Below are positions 1 through 11,489 of a stretch of DNA of 64,000 bases, in pieces. Made by a program: the position numbers and the translations under genes. The notes beneath the pieces are model-generated. The model had not been told where the DNA came from. It ran no database searches and was given only the letters and a program-made list of their open reading frames with translations. This DNA comes from Omphiscola glabra (lineage: Eukaryota; Mollusca; Gastropoda; Lymnaeidae), in contig OZ024795.1 in assembly GCA_964017045.1 (NCBI GenBank), positions 52,429,350 to 52,493,349 on the forward strand. Direction: 5' to 3'. Within the stretch, counting starts at the first letter, position 1; every line of letters starts with the position of its first letter.

Positions 1-663
1 ATGCATGTATACATTTATGCTTTTATGTAGGTATGGATGCATGTATGTATGTATACATTTATGCTTTTATGTAGGTATAGATGCATGTATGTATACATTT
101 ATGCTTTTATGTAGGTATAGATGCATGTATGTATACATTTATGCTTTTATGTAGGTATAGATGCATGTATGTATACATTTATGCTTTTATGTAGGTATGG
201 ATGCATGTATGTATACATTTATGCTTTTATGTAGGTATAGATGCATGCATGTATGTATACATTTATGCTTTTATGTAGGTATAGATGCATGCATGTATGT
301 ATACATTTATGCTTTTATGTAGGTATAGATGCATGTATGTATACATTTATGCTTTTATGTAGGTATAGATGCATGTATGTATACATTTATGCTTTTATGT
401 AGGTATAGATGCATGTATGTATGTATACATTTATGCTTTTATGTAGGTATAGATGCATGTATGTATAAATTTATGCTTTTATGTAGGTATAGATGCATGT
501 ATGTATGTATACATTTATGCTTTTATGTAGGTATAGATGCATGTATGTATGTATACATTTATGCTTTTATGTAGGTATAGATGCATGTATGTATGTATAC
601 ATTTATGCTTTTATGTAGGTATGGATGCATGTATGCATGTATACATTTATGCTTTTATGTAGG
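1..663. repeat. Tandem array, 40-bp unit with 44-bp variants
   Basis: About 16 copies of a unit containing atgcttttatgtaggtatag. Length varies by 4-bp steps in an atgt/gcat run. The array is cut by the window start and ends just before a truncated MITE. Confidence 0.95.
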
Positions 664-727
664 GCGCGAAATAAAAATCCCGCCAATTGCGCCATTGAGA
701 TTCTTAAAAATTACCGCCCAAAACAAC

Positions 728-878
728 ACTTTCCCAAGGGGTCGCATCGGACCATCGAAAAATACTTACACCTTACAGTTATGAATTAGAATCGAAAATA
801 ATTTTGTGGTTGGGGGTCGCCACAACATGAGGAACTATAAGCAAGGGTCGCGGCATTAAAAAAGGTTGAGAACCACTG
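728..878 (+). mobile_element. 5'-truncated hAT MITE (SPIN-like)
   Basis: The 3' part matches the full copies at 24834 and 61655: an aaggggtcgc segment, 'ggaccatcgaaaa', 'ttacagttatga', 'gggggtcgccacaacatgag' and the terminal 'ggttgagaaccactg'. The left terminal repeat is missing, and only about 65 bases separate it from the 40-bp array. Confidence 0.8.
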
Positions 879-1387
879 GTTTAGTGTGTAACTTTTCTTT
901 GGTTTTACGGATGTAGTCTCAATTTAAATATGTGATTATTCTTCAATGTAAAAGGGGATGGTGTATTAGAATAACTCTATTTCAGGGGGGGGGGGGGTAC
1001 TCATTGGGTGGTTAGCACTAATGAGTATTGTTATAAAGTGCGTGTCTGGAATCCATGTTTTGTTAAGTGACTTAAGTTGAAGCCCACGCATTTGGGCCGC
1101 CATTGTTTTGCGCGGGTATAACTTGTGACAAAATAAAAATACGCTTCATTCCTCAATATATAGACATTATATAAGACTCAATAATATATAATATAGACCT
1201 AATATAATGTAAGACTCAATAATGTAGAGGGGTTACAAACAATAGAGACAAATGAAAGTTGTGCATGATCTGAATGGTAAGACAAAATATCAATGAAAAT
1301 TGAAGGTGGGGGAAACAAGTCTCCATAACAAGTCAGACAATTAGAGGGGGGTGGGGCTCTAGTCTCCTGTCCATCAAACTTACTCAC

Positions 1388-2484
1388 CTTCGTTAAAGGA
1401 AACGGACACTCCCCTGCACAGTAATGCGCCTCGAATGACGGGGGCTGAATAATCCAGTCCCCCCACCCGATGTCCGCGAAGTCCACCACCAACAACCGTC
1501 TGCCACAAGTTTTGCTGCTCTGGACCTGCTGGTCCACCAGCTTCTCCTGGAGGTGATCCCAGTCTTTTGGGAACCTCAGTTTCTTACCCTGCCGCTCCAG
1601 CATCTGTCGGTATTTCCTCCTCGCTTTCCTCCTGGCTTTCCGCCTCCGATTCTTCTTCTGCAGGAAGTGTTTCGGGTAAGGGATCAGCTTGGATTCCCCC
1701 GGAAACGGGATGAGCCCAGACTTCTTGGGCTTGGGGCGATAATCCGGTCTGGCCTTGAGGATCCCCGGATGTGTTTTGGGGATGTCAATGGGGTGGCTGA
1801 TGACGTTGAAGTCGACGGGGTCCTCGGGGATCTCGTTGGTGTAAATGGACCGCTTCACCCTCGTCTCACCGGCCTCCAGCACGGCGAGTTCGTCCGAGCC
1901 GGCCGATGGTGTCCCGCCGTCAAACCCGTAAAGCAATTTTGCGTTGTGGGATTGGGCGTCCCCTCCGGTAGCCCCGGGTCTTCTTTCGTGGTGGTTAACG
2001 CCTTCGACACCGCCACCGTTTTCTGACGGCGCGCCAGCGTCCTTGACCCCGAGCCTATCGGAGACAACATCCAGCTCGTTGAAGCTGGCGGCTTCGGTCT
2101 CGTTGGAGTAGACGACGAGGAAAGGCATGGAGTGGTGCCTCCCGAACTGCCTCAGCAGCATGGGCTTGGAGCCGCCTTTGGACCGGTGTCTCCTGAAGCT
2201 GAGGCCGAGGAGATGAGGATGTGGTTCTCTCGAGGCCAGACAGCTTCTGACAGCGCTCGTCACGTCATACCACTGCCAACCGGAAGCGACCTCGCCCACA
2301 ATGACCTTTCCTACGTCACTTATGTAATGTGGCGCCACCTGGTGGAGGACGATCTCGGCTTCCAGCGGCGTGACCCAAGGTTTGAGCTTCCGTCTAAACA
2401 GATGGACCTCGGCGTTCAGGAGCTGCTCGCTTGGTTTCAGGGACGATAAGTTGAACAGGAACATTGTTTCACCGTCCATTGAAC
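1388..2484 (-). CDS. BMP3: BMP3/GDF10-like TGF-beta ligand, exon 2 (propeptide and start of mature domain)
   Basis: Second coding exon, entered in phase 1 from exon 1 (acceptor with a T-rich tract ending ccaccag just above 2484) and left in phase 0 at a consensus donor (gtgagta, complement of 1381..1387). With exon 1 it gives 727 residues. It begins with the propeptide motif [15 protein letters not shown]. It continues through a beta-rich segment ([18 protein letters not shown]) that lines up with the end of the BMP3 propeptide. A furin-type RVKR site follows at residues about 570-573, then [10 protein letters not shown], where BMP3 also has a dibasic site. A very basic stretch ([15 protein letters not shown], about 638-652) offers further RXXR sites. 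The mature domain starts with Cys 688 and carries [13 protein letters not shown] and the Cys-x-Gly/Glu-x-Cys pattern (Cys 717, Cys 721). The exon stops after CPFPLTK, so the rest of the cystine knot must be on a third exon before base 1. With about 60 more residues the protein would be near 790 residues, against about 475 in vertebrate BMP3. The gene is partial because it is cut by the window edge; there is no sign of damage. Confidence 0.9.
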
Positions 2485-2748
2485 CTGGTGGAAACAAAAA
2501 TGGTGCATCAATTCTAATATTTTTATTTTAAAAACCAACAACCAATTAAAAAACCACACACTTGCCTCAGGGATGTAGGATGAAAAGAACATTCTGAATT
2601 CTATTTTGGGAGATACGGAACGGACAAATTTTCGGCCTTAATTACACAGGGGCGTCCCATTGATGCACACATGTGAGGTTCAGAGACATACTGGTCTTTT
2701 ACGCACTACCAATAGATTCAAGCAGTGTTATACTGGTCTTATATACGC

Positions 2749-3854
2749 CTGCAGATATGTTAAGTCACGCCATAGTCCTACTTCTCCTGCCGATATGTTA
2801 AGTCACGCCATAGTCCTACTTCTCCTGCCGATATGTTAAGTCACGCCATAGTCCTACTTCTCCTGCCGATATGTTAAGTCACGCAATAGTCCTACTACCT
2901 CTGCCGATATGTTAAGTCACGCCATAGTCCTAGTACCCCTGCCGATATGTTAAGTCACGCCATAGTCCTACTTCTCCTGCAGATATGTTAAGTCACGCAA
3001 TAGTCCTACTACCTCTGCCGATATGTTAAGTCACACCATAGTCCTACTTCTCCTGCAGATATGTTAAGTCACGCCATAGTCCTACTTCTCCTGCCGATAT
3101 GTTAAGTCACGCCATAGTCCTACTTCTCTTGCTGATATGTTAAATCACGCCATAGTCCTACTTCTCCTGCCGATATGTTAAGTCACGCAATAGTCCTACT
3201 TCTCCTGCCGATATGTTAAGTCACGCAATAGTCCTACTACCTCTGCCGATATGTTAAGTCACGCAAAAGTCCTACTACCTCTGCCGATATCTTAAGTCAC
3301 GCCATAGTCCTACTACTTCTGCCGATATGTTAAGTCACGCCATAGTCCTACTACTTCTGCCGATATGTTAAGACACGCCATAGTCCTACTACTTCTGCCG
3401 ATATGTTAAGTCACGCCATAGTCCTACTACTTCTGCCGATATGTTAAGACACGCCATAGTCCTACTACTTCTGCCGATATGTTAAGACACGCCATAGTCC
3501 TACTACTTCTGCCGATATGTTAAGACACGCCATAGTCCTACTACTTCTGCCGATATGTTAAGACACGCCATAGTCCTACTACTTCTGCCGATATGTTAAG
3601 TCACGCCATAGTCCTACTACTTCTGCCGATATGTTAAGACACGCCATAGTCCTACTACTTCTGCCGATATGTTAAGACACGCCATAGTCCTACTACTTCT
3701 GCCGATATGTTAAGACACGCCATAGTCCTACTACTTCTGCCGATATGTTAAGACACGCCATAGTCCTACTACTTCTGCCGATATGTTAAGACACGCCATA
3801 GTCCTACTGCCCCTGCCGATATCTTAAGTCACGCCATAGTCCTACTACTTCTGC
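2749..3854. repeat. Tandem array, 38-bp unit
   Basis: About 29 copies of a unit with 'gatatgttaagtcacgcc' and 'atagtcctact'. Two sub-types, 'tacttctcc' towards the left and 'tactacttc' with 'aagacacgcc' towards the right, show block-wise homogenisation. No coding sense. Confidence 0.95.
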
Positions 3855-3980
3855 TACTCATCCGAACATATATATAAAAAAAAAACACCAAAAAACCAAC
3901 TTATTAAGACTTTTCAGTCTCATCGATAGATTTTAGAACAATTTTTTTTTCAAAGTTTCACAAGGTATATTTTTAAGATT

Positions 3981-4906
3981 AGTGAATAGAGAGTACGCCT
4001 TATTTAGACTGACAGTGAATAGAGAGTACGCCTTATTTAGACTGACAGTGAATAGAGAGTACGCCTTATTTAGACTGACAGTGAATAGAGAGTACGCCTT
4101 ATTTAGACTGACAGTGAATAGAGAGTACGCCTTATTTAGACCGACAGTGAATAGAGAGTACGTCATATTTAGACCGACAGTGAATAGAGAGTACGCCTTA
4201 TTTAGACTGACAGTGAATAGAGAGTACGCCTTATTTAGACCGACAGTGAATAGAGAGTACGTCATATTTAGACCGACAGTGAATAGAGAGTACGCCATAT
4301 TTAGACTGACAGTGAATAGAGAGTACGCCTTATTTAGACCGACAGTGAATAGAGAGTACGCCATATTTAGACTGACAGTGAATAGAGAGTACGCCTTATT
4401 TAGACCGACAGTGAATAGAGAGTACGTCATATTTAGACCGACAGTGAATAGAGAGTACGTCATATTTAGACTGACAGTGAATAGAGAGTACGCCATATTT
4501 AGACTGACAGTGAATAGAGAGTACGCCTTATTTAGACTGACAGTGAATAGAGAGTACGCCTTATTTAGAAGGACAGTGAATAGAGAGTACGCCATATTTA
4601 GACTGACAGTGAATAGAGCGTACGCCATATTTAGACTGACAGTGAATAGAGAGTACGTCATATTTAGACTGACAGTGAATAGAGCGTACGCCATATTTAG
4701 ACTGACAGTGAATAGAGAGTACGCCATATTTAGACTGACAGTGAATAGAGAGTACGCCTTATTTAGACTGACAGTGAATAGAGAGTACGCCTTATTTAGA
4801 AGGACAGTGAATAGAGAGTACGCCATATTTAGACTGACAGTGAATAGAGCGTACGCCATATTTAGACTGACAGTGAATAGAGCGTACGCCATATTTAGAA
4901 TGACAG
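3981..4906. repeat. Tandem array, 33-bp unit, open in both directions
   Basis: About 28 copies of a unit with 'agtgaatagagagtacgcc' and 'ttatttagactgac'. Because 33 is a multiple of three, the array reads as an 11-residue repeat on the plus strand (TVNREYALFRL) and another on the minus strand (SLNMAYSLFTV). Both are best seen as by-products. Variants are single-base changes only. Confidence 0.95.
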
Positions 4907-5503
4907 ACAACAACCTTTGGATTACATTTTTCGGCCGATTCCAAACCAAGGTTAAGGCATGCAGCCCCCCCCCCCCCCACCTAACCGGGGATATTATTAG
5001 ATATGCTTATACATGTATTCAAAAACATTGAAGCTAAATCAATTTCACTAAAAATCTTTGAACTACTGTCTTCGAAATCAATTCGAGTTTTTGGGGGCAT
5101 TGTTCACCTAAATTAAAATGATCTTCGTCTGCCTAAAAATAGCCTTACGTTTTATAAGATTTCGCGCTGCCAAAAGATGGTGACGTCATTTTTATATATG
5201 GCTACTTCCGGTGTACGACGCGACCACTCGAGCGTATCTAAATATAGAACATCAGCTTCATTCCGACATGAACCCCTCTCACCCCCCCCATCCGCGACCC
5301 CCTGTCTGCCGTTGAGAGTCCGCCATGTCTCAAGATGGCATCGGGGACAGAACGCCCCACACACGACCACTCAGGCTTCTAGATAGCGGCTGTAGACTTC
5401 TGTTCGAAGAGCCGTTTGAGTTAATTTATGAGTCCACCCGTTCATAGTCAAGTCGTAAATTCAGTAAGCCAATATTGTCCGCGCCACTAGCCATCTGCTA
5501 GCA
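4907..5503. other. Intronic stretch, no gene seen
   Basis: It contains a 14-base C run (4965-4978) and otherwise unique DNA with a moderately GC-rich patch around 5200-5400. Its open frames show no recognisable protein. Confidence 0.5.
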
Positions 5504-5705
5504 CAGTGGTTCTTAACCCGGGTTCGATCGAACCCCAGGGGGTTCGGTGAGTCAGTCTCAGGGCTTTGGCGGAGGTAAAGACACACACCCGACTCGTATG
5601 TTGCGCGATCGGATTTATATTTTATTTTTCCTATTAAAAGGGTTCGGTGAATGCGCATATGAAACTGGTGGGGCTCAGTACCTCCAAGAAGGTTAAGAAC
5701 CACTG
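5504..5705 (+). mobile_element. hAT MITE, OposCharlie-like, with perfect 8-bp TSD
   Basis: A 202-bp element starts cagtggttcttaaccc and ends ggttaagaaccactg, so the termini are inverted repeats. The flanks are tgctagca on both sides (5496-5503 and 5706-5713), the 8-bp target duplication expected of hAT transposition. The interior 'gggttcgatcgaacccc' and 'gttcggtgagtcagtctca' differs from the SPIN-like copies and resembles the OposCharlie group as I remember it. There is no transposase, so it is non-autonomous. Confidence 0.9.
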
Positions 5706-5880
5706 TGCTAGCACAATGATCCGCAGACCATTTTTATCCCCATCTCGGCACACCAAGATGCTTCCAGTAGTTTCGCGCCTCACCAAAAATGTGAACTTTA
5801 CTGTTGTTTACATGTACCAACATTTTAATTTTGTTTTTATTAATAATGTATATGCGTGAAATGAATATGCGCAAGTAGAA

Positions 5881-6058
5881 CTTTGATACCAAGTAGATCT
5901 TTGATACCAAGTAGATCTTTGATACCAAGTAGATCTTTGATACCAAGTAGATCTTTGACACCGAGTATATCTTTGATTCCAAGTAGATCTTTAGTACCAA
6001 GTAGATCTTTAGTACCAAGTAGATCTTTGATACCAAGTAGATATTTGATACCAAGTGA
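5881..6058. repeat. Tandem array, 18-bp unit
   Basis: About 10 copies of gataccaagtagatcttt with point variants. Confidence 0.95.
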
Positions 6059-6303
6059 TTTGACATGAAATACTGTTCATTATTTAAGCTCCACTATCAA
6101 TAGAACATGAGTATTTGAAAATATATATAAAACTGCATAAAGAAATTAAAAGATTTAAATTTAACAATGTCTAATTGTTTGAGCCTGATTTTTCTAAACA
6201 TAGTTTTTTTTATATTGACTCAACTGTTGATAGAGCACCTCGGAGTTCGCCATTAATTTCCTCCAAACACGACTTGCCTATTTTTTATTAATTTTTTTAA
6301 TTA

Positions 6304-6525
6304 TACGACCATGTAAGAAAACTTTGTTTCACATAGATAAGTGATCGATAATTTAATGTTCTGCAGTGGGGTACGTCCATGTAAGAAAACTTTGTTTCAC
6401 ATAGATAAGTGATCGATAATTTAATGTTCTGCAGTGGGGTACGTCCATGTAAGAAAACTTAGTTTCACATAGATAAGTGATCGATAATTTAATGTTCTGC
6501 AGTGGGGTACGACCTTGTAGGAAAA
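6304..6525. repeat. Tandem array, 68-bp unit, three copies
   Basis: Three nearly identical copies of a unit starting ccatgtaagaaaact and containing 'agtgatcgataatttaatg' and 'ctgcagtggggtacg'. The near identity suggests recent duplication. Confidence 0.95.
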
Positions 6526-7198
6526 AATAACTATTTATTTTAGGGGGGAAAAGAGAAAGTGGGTTTGTTCATATCATTTCCGCTTTCATAGCATTTGTGG
6601 TTGTCATGGTTTGAATCAAGTAAACGTGGACGGGATGACGATACGTTGAAATTGAAAGAAACTATTAGGAGTAAAAGAATACCTTAAAAAAGAAAACTAT
6701 ATTATAATTGGCTGTTTTCATTAGCACTACTCAACTTACAGGAATTGCGTTTAGAAACAACAAACATTATTTTTGGAACGAATCCCAAATTAGAAAAAGT
6801 ATGCGGCAACCACGGGCAAGCTACTCTGTATTACAACAACAACAAATGGACATACCCCAACAGTCTCGTTAGAAATTATGGGGCATTTCTTTGACTAAAT
6901 CCCCGAAAACAATGTAATTAATTAAGATGAGCTTTATTTTGAGAATCCCGTCGTTACTCAATACCGGATCTTCATCTTGAACCTGAAAGGAGACTTCTTC
7001 GGGAGTAATTTGGGCATATAAATCAACATGATTTCGGATCGATTTGTATTGCTGGATATTTAGTATTTACTTTACAGCAGTGGTTGAGTTGTTTAGTTGG
7101 TAACATTTCTAGTGATGCTTGGCGTTCATTGTTTTGCTAAAGTTCAAGTTTCTTTTTGAAGGCTTTTAATTTATCGGAACATGTTGGTAGATCATCCA
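6526..7198. other. Intronic stretch, nothing recognised
   Basis: AT-rich unique DNA without a credible exon, RNA gene or repeat family. Confidence 0.5.
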
Positions 7199-7470
7199 TT
7201 GCAACCTAGCATTTTTCATCATCATCATCGGTGGCGCTACATCCCATGTAAGGCTCTGGCCTGCTTCACCACATCCTTTTATTCGGAACGATCCATTGCT
7301 TTCCGCCTCCATGTGCGAACCCCCAACTGGTGTAGTCCTTCTCTACATCGTCGATCCAATGCAGCCTCGGACGACCGGTGCGTCGTCTGCCCCTAGGTTT
7401 CCTCCTGTATATCACTTTTGCTGCTCTACATTCCGGCATCCATTCAATATGTCGTGCCCAGCGCAGTCTG
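7199..7470 (-). pseudogene. Non-LTR retrotransposon 3' fragment
   Basis: Read on the minus strand, 7200-7470 encodes the typical C-terminal tail of a non-LTR reverse-transcriptase protein: GRLRWARHIEWMPECR, RRKPRGRRRTGRPRLHWIDD and then VEKDYTSW. The 3' end lies at 7199 in a short (GAT)n run, as in LINE clades with microsatellite-like tails. The 5' part is missing, so this is a dead-on-arrival copy. Confidence 0.8.
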
Positions 7471-8516
7471 CCTTTTTTTTATTGTTGCGAGCTGCGACTA
7501 TGGGTGGGTCTTTGTATAATTGGTATAACACTTGGTTTGTACGGATTCTCCAGACATCATTTTCCATCTATGGGCCGTATATTTTTCAGAGGATTTTCCT
7601 CTCCTATGTACTGAGAAGGTTCTCTTCTTTTCTGGTAAGGGTTCAAAAAAAAAAGAAGATTACACTCTTCTGCTTGACCTTTGGTTTATTGCATGGATAG
7701 AATTTGTGAATGGTTTCACGAAGATGCGAACAGACGCTACTAGTAGCTGTTGGCAGCAACGACAACAAAAACGTATTGCTGCGCAAAGCTGTAAATATGG
7801 ATTCAAGTTTCGTGTTCGTTATAAAGTTGCGTGAACCAGCAGCAGCAGCACCACCACGAGCACCAGCAGCACCAGCGTGCGTGCGGCGGACAACGGTGCG
7901 AGAGAAAATTGTTACTGTGAATGGTCACTTTATATCCCCAACAAGTGGTGTGTGGCGTGTCTTCGGTAAGCAAGGAGCTTGATAAGTGAGACCAGTCAAA
8001 TACATAATTAATGCCCTTTTATTGATTGTCTTTGCAATAAAACTTTCTCCCCCTCCCCCTCCCCTCTTTCGAACCCTTAAAAAAAAAATTAACCTACGTC
8101 TCATGCGTATAAATATTTGCACATTTTTATTGGTCCAAAGATGGGGGGACGGGGGGTGTAGGAAACCGTTTCGTTACCTGACCTTTGACCTAATTCACCC
8201 AACTTGAAAAGACATTCAACGGACTGTGTCCATAAACTGATCACATATTTAAAATGTAAAAAGGCATTAAAAGATATTTTAACGAAGTTATATTCAAATA
8301 TTGACGTCTTAGATGAGAAGAGTTTTTGTATCTTCTCCGTATATGTTTTGGGTTGTTGTTTTTTTCCCTAGCGATTCCATCGACTTTCTGGGCAATCCAC
8401 TAATGAACCCAGGCGTTGTACGTTTGCCGAGCATCAGTGCTAACACAGCGTGGTGCGCAATGATGGAAGGAATGGGTGGGATGATTTAGACATGTCAAAT
8501 ACAGCGACTCAGTGGC
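7471..8516. other. Intronic stretch with a CAG/CAC triplet patch
   Basis: Mostly unique DNA. At about 7838-7878 there is an imperfect cagcagcag/caccaccac triplet run. No supported gene. Confidence 0.5.
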
Positions 8517-8748
8517 AGAAATGGCGGATGTGGGTAGAAATGGCGGATGTGGGTAGAAATGGCGGATGTGGTAATAATGGCGGATGTCAAATTCAAGGAC
8601 TAATGGCAGAAATGGCGGATGTGGTAATAATGGCGGATGTGGTAATAATGGCGGATGTGGTAATAGTGGCGGATGTGGTAGAAATGGCGCATGTGGCAGA
8701 AATGGCGGATGTGGTAATAATGGCGGATGTGGTAGAAATGTCGGATAA
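8517..8748. repeat. Tandem array, 18-19-bp unit
   Basis: About 12 copies of gtggtaataatggcggat and gtgggtagaaatggcggat variants, plus one 20-30-bp interruption. Confidence 0.9.
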
Positions 8749-9020
8749 CTGTACATTTCTATTATAAAAAAAATTAAAACTGAAAATAATGTTCATATAT
8801 GAACAATTAAAAAAATTACAGTTCAACATTTTTTTTCATTAAGCAAATTTTGAAAATATTGTCGCCCCCCCCCCCCCCCCCCAACCCCTTCCATTATTCC
8901 ATTTACAGTCCTTGAGCTTTAACGCTTGATATCATGGTTCTTGAGAGAGAAAAAAGTAACAAAGATTTATCACTGTTTCGACAGTGTGGGCATGCAACTA
9001 GCCGACTCTCTACACCAAAC

Positions 9021-9704
9021 ATAACCAGATTATTATAACCAGATTATTATAACCAGATTATTATAACCATATTATTATAACCATATTATTATAATAACCA
9101 GATTATTATAACCATATTATTATAATAACCAGATTATTATAACCATATTATTATAATAACCAGATTATTATAACCATATTATTATAACCATATTATTATA
9201 ATAACCAGATTATTATAACCATATTATTATAACCAGATTATTATAACCATATTATTATAACCATATTATTATAATAACCAGATTATTATAACCATATTAT
9301 TATAACCATATTATTATAATAACCAGATTATTATAACCATATTATTATAACCAGATTATTATAACCAGATTATTATAACCAGATTATTATAACCAGATTA
9401 TTATAACCAGATTATTATAACCAGATTATTATAACCAGATTATTATAACCAGATTATTATAACCAGATTATTATAACCAGATTATTATAACCAGATTATT
9501 ATAACCAGATTATTATAACCAGATTATTATAACCAGATTATTATAACCAGATTATTATAACCATATTATTATAACCATATTATTATTATAACCATATTAT
9601 TATAACCAGAATATTATAAACAGAATATTATAACCAGATTATTATAACCAGATTATTATAACCATATTATTATAACCATATTATTATAAACATATTATTA
9701 TAAC
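9021..9704. repeat. AT-rich tandem array, 14-bp unit
   Basis: About 48 copies of ataaccagattatt, alternating with ataaccatattatt and 17-bp variants. The central part (about 9350-9560) is a nearly pure run of one variant, flanked by mixed variants. Confidence 0.95.
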
Positions 9705-9857
9705 CTGCCCTTAAACCAAAACACCGCAAATCTACATCGATAAACATATGAAGACCCCGGGCAGACGACCCTACCACATCAGCCGTGCGGGGGGGGGAGG
9801 GAGGCACTACTCTTCTCCGGTGAAAGTCATAGTCTCAATGTTTAGCTCTTCCCCCCC

Positions 9858-10097
9858 ACCCACAGACCTGGCTCCCCTCCCCCAGACCTGGCTCCCCTCC
9901 CCCAGACCTGGCTCTCCTCCCACAGAAGACCTGGCTCCCCTCCCCCAGACCTGGCTCCCATCCCCCAGACCTGGCTTCCCTCCCCCAGACCTGGCCCCCC
10001 TCCCCCAGACCTGGCTCCCCTCCCCCAGACCTGGCTCTCCTCCCCCAGACCTGGCTCTCCTCCCCCAGACCTGGCTCCCCTCCCCCAGACCTGGCTC
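9858..10097. repeat. C-rich tandem array, 20-bp unit
   Basis: About 12 copies of cccagacctggctcccctcc. The complementary strand has regular runs of four to five G, so it could fold as G-quadruplexes. Confidence 0.95.
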
Positions 10098-10568
10098 CGT
10101 GCGTGCGCTTGTCGATTGGAGAGATAGACACAAAAAGGGGGGGGGGTGTTAAAATTCATCGCTCCTGAAAGGTCATGTGTCATGCGCATGTCACCCAGAG
10201 GGCCCAGGACATGAGAACACGATACGATCTAGTTTACAACTGTTGCTCATTTTTCGCCAATGACTCCCCCCCAAAATGTATCTTAGAAATATGTGTTTCT
10301 GTATAGTACAATACAATACATAATGTATGGCATTTGGTTTTTCGTTCCGTAATGTTGTGCTAAAGATTCTCACTTTTACATTTAAAAAAAAAAAAAAATG
10401 TCACTATACCCAACCAGTTATCAGAGACAGAAATTTTTTTTAAAAATTCTACAGTACCCGTAATCATCCAATGAACTTTACAACAGTGGTCGATAACCTT
10501 CGATAACTTTGTGTTTTAACCTTTCTGTTCCCCTATTTCCATTTACTTTAATGTGGCGTTGCGGCGAC

Positions 10569-10703
10569 CACCACCACCACAACAACCACCACCACCACCA
10601 TAACAACCACCACCACCACCACCACAACCACCACAATCACCACCACAACCACCACCACGACCACCACCACCACCACCACAACCACCACCACCACCACCAC
10701 CAC
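10569..10703. repeat. (CAC/CAA/CAT)n triplet tract
   Basis: About 44 triplets dominated by CAC with interspersed AAC. It would read as poly-His/Asn but has no gene context. Confidence 0.95.
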
Positions 10704-10956
10704 TCCCTTTTTTGTTGTTGTTTTGATATTGACGTCACCGATTAAATCCGTAGCTCTGTACCAACCCCCCCCCCCGCCACACCCCTCCCTTGATTGGGAA
10801 AAGGTTGTTTACGTTCTATTTGTTCTAAGGAATGGTATCGGGCGACGGCAATTACTGGCATTACTTTTCTCGAGGGTTCTAACAGTCTCCCTATAAATTA
10901 TGGCGCAGCTTTCATTGCCGAGAGAGCTTTGTCTATTTGCCCAAGACTTTACTTTA

Positions 10957-10987
<31 letters not shown>

Positions 10988-11079
10988 TAACATATGTATC
11001 TTTCGAGGATAGTACCTGTTCATTTTTTTGTGCTGCAAATTCATATAGACGATTTTATATATTTTTTTCAATGAAGGTG

Positions 11080-11428
11080 TTCAATCCAAGCGTTGTTTTG
11101 ATTGTCCTGTATCTTCAATCCTAGCGTTGTTTTGATTGTGCTGTATCTTCAATCCAAGCTTTGTTTTGATTGTCCTGTATCTTCAATCCTAGCGTTGTTT
11201 TGATTGTCCTGTATCTTCAATCCTAGCGTTGTTTTGATTGTGCTGTATCTTCAATCCAAGCTTTGTTTTGATTGTCCCGTATCTTCAATCCTAGCGTTGT
11301 TTTGATTGTCCTGTATCTTCAATCCTAGCGTTGTTTTGATTGTGCTGTATCTTCAATCCTAGCGTTGTTTTGATTGTCCTGTATCTTCAATCCAAGCGTT
11401 GTTTTGATTGTGCTGTATCTTCATTCAA
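11080..11428. repeat. Tandem array, 34-bp unit
   Basis: About 10 copies of a unit with gttgttttgattgtcctgta and tcttcaatcctagc. Subtypes (gtcctg/gtgctg, cctagc/ccaagc) recur in an ordered way, suggesting block duplication. Confidence 0.95.
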
Positions 11429-11489
11429 GCTGTCAAATATGGTGCTCTTAGTATTTCATTATTTATCACAAAGAACCGAAATTGTAATT

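Larger units (their letters stand above)
1..1387 (-). other. Start of intron 2 of the BMP3-like gene
   Basis: The donor at 1381..1387 opens an intron that runs off the window. It contains the 40-bp array (1-663), a truncated hAT MITE (728-878), a 13-base G run (985-997) and about 380 bases of unremarkable AT-rich DNA. The terminal exon of the ligand was looked for here on the minus strand (the CC...E..V.K.Y....C.C end of a cystine knot) and was not seen. Confidence 0.7.

Noticed and set aside
32..660. Plus-strand frames reading MYTFMLLCRYRCMYVC
   Set aside because: Repeat translation of the 40-bp array at the window start.
1553..2449. Plus-strand frames at 1553-2026 and 2132-2449
   Set aside because: They are antisense shadows of exon 2 of the BMP3-like gene.
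3933..5031. Long open frames of about 340 residues on both strands over the 33-bp array
   Set aside because: They are explained by a repeat unit divisible by three without stops. There is no domain, splice context or start context, and both strands are equally open.
10509..10745. Poly-histidine peptide
   Set aside because: It is a CAC triplet tract with no gene context on the plus strand of an intron.
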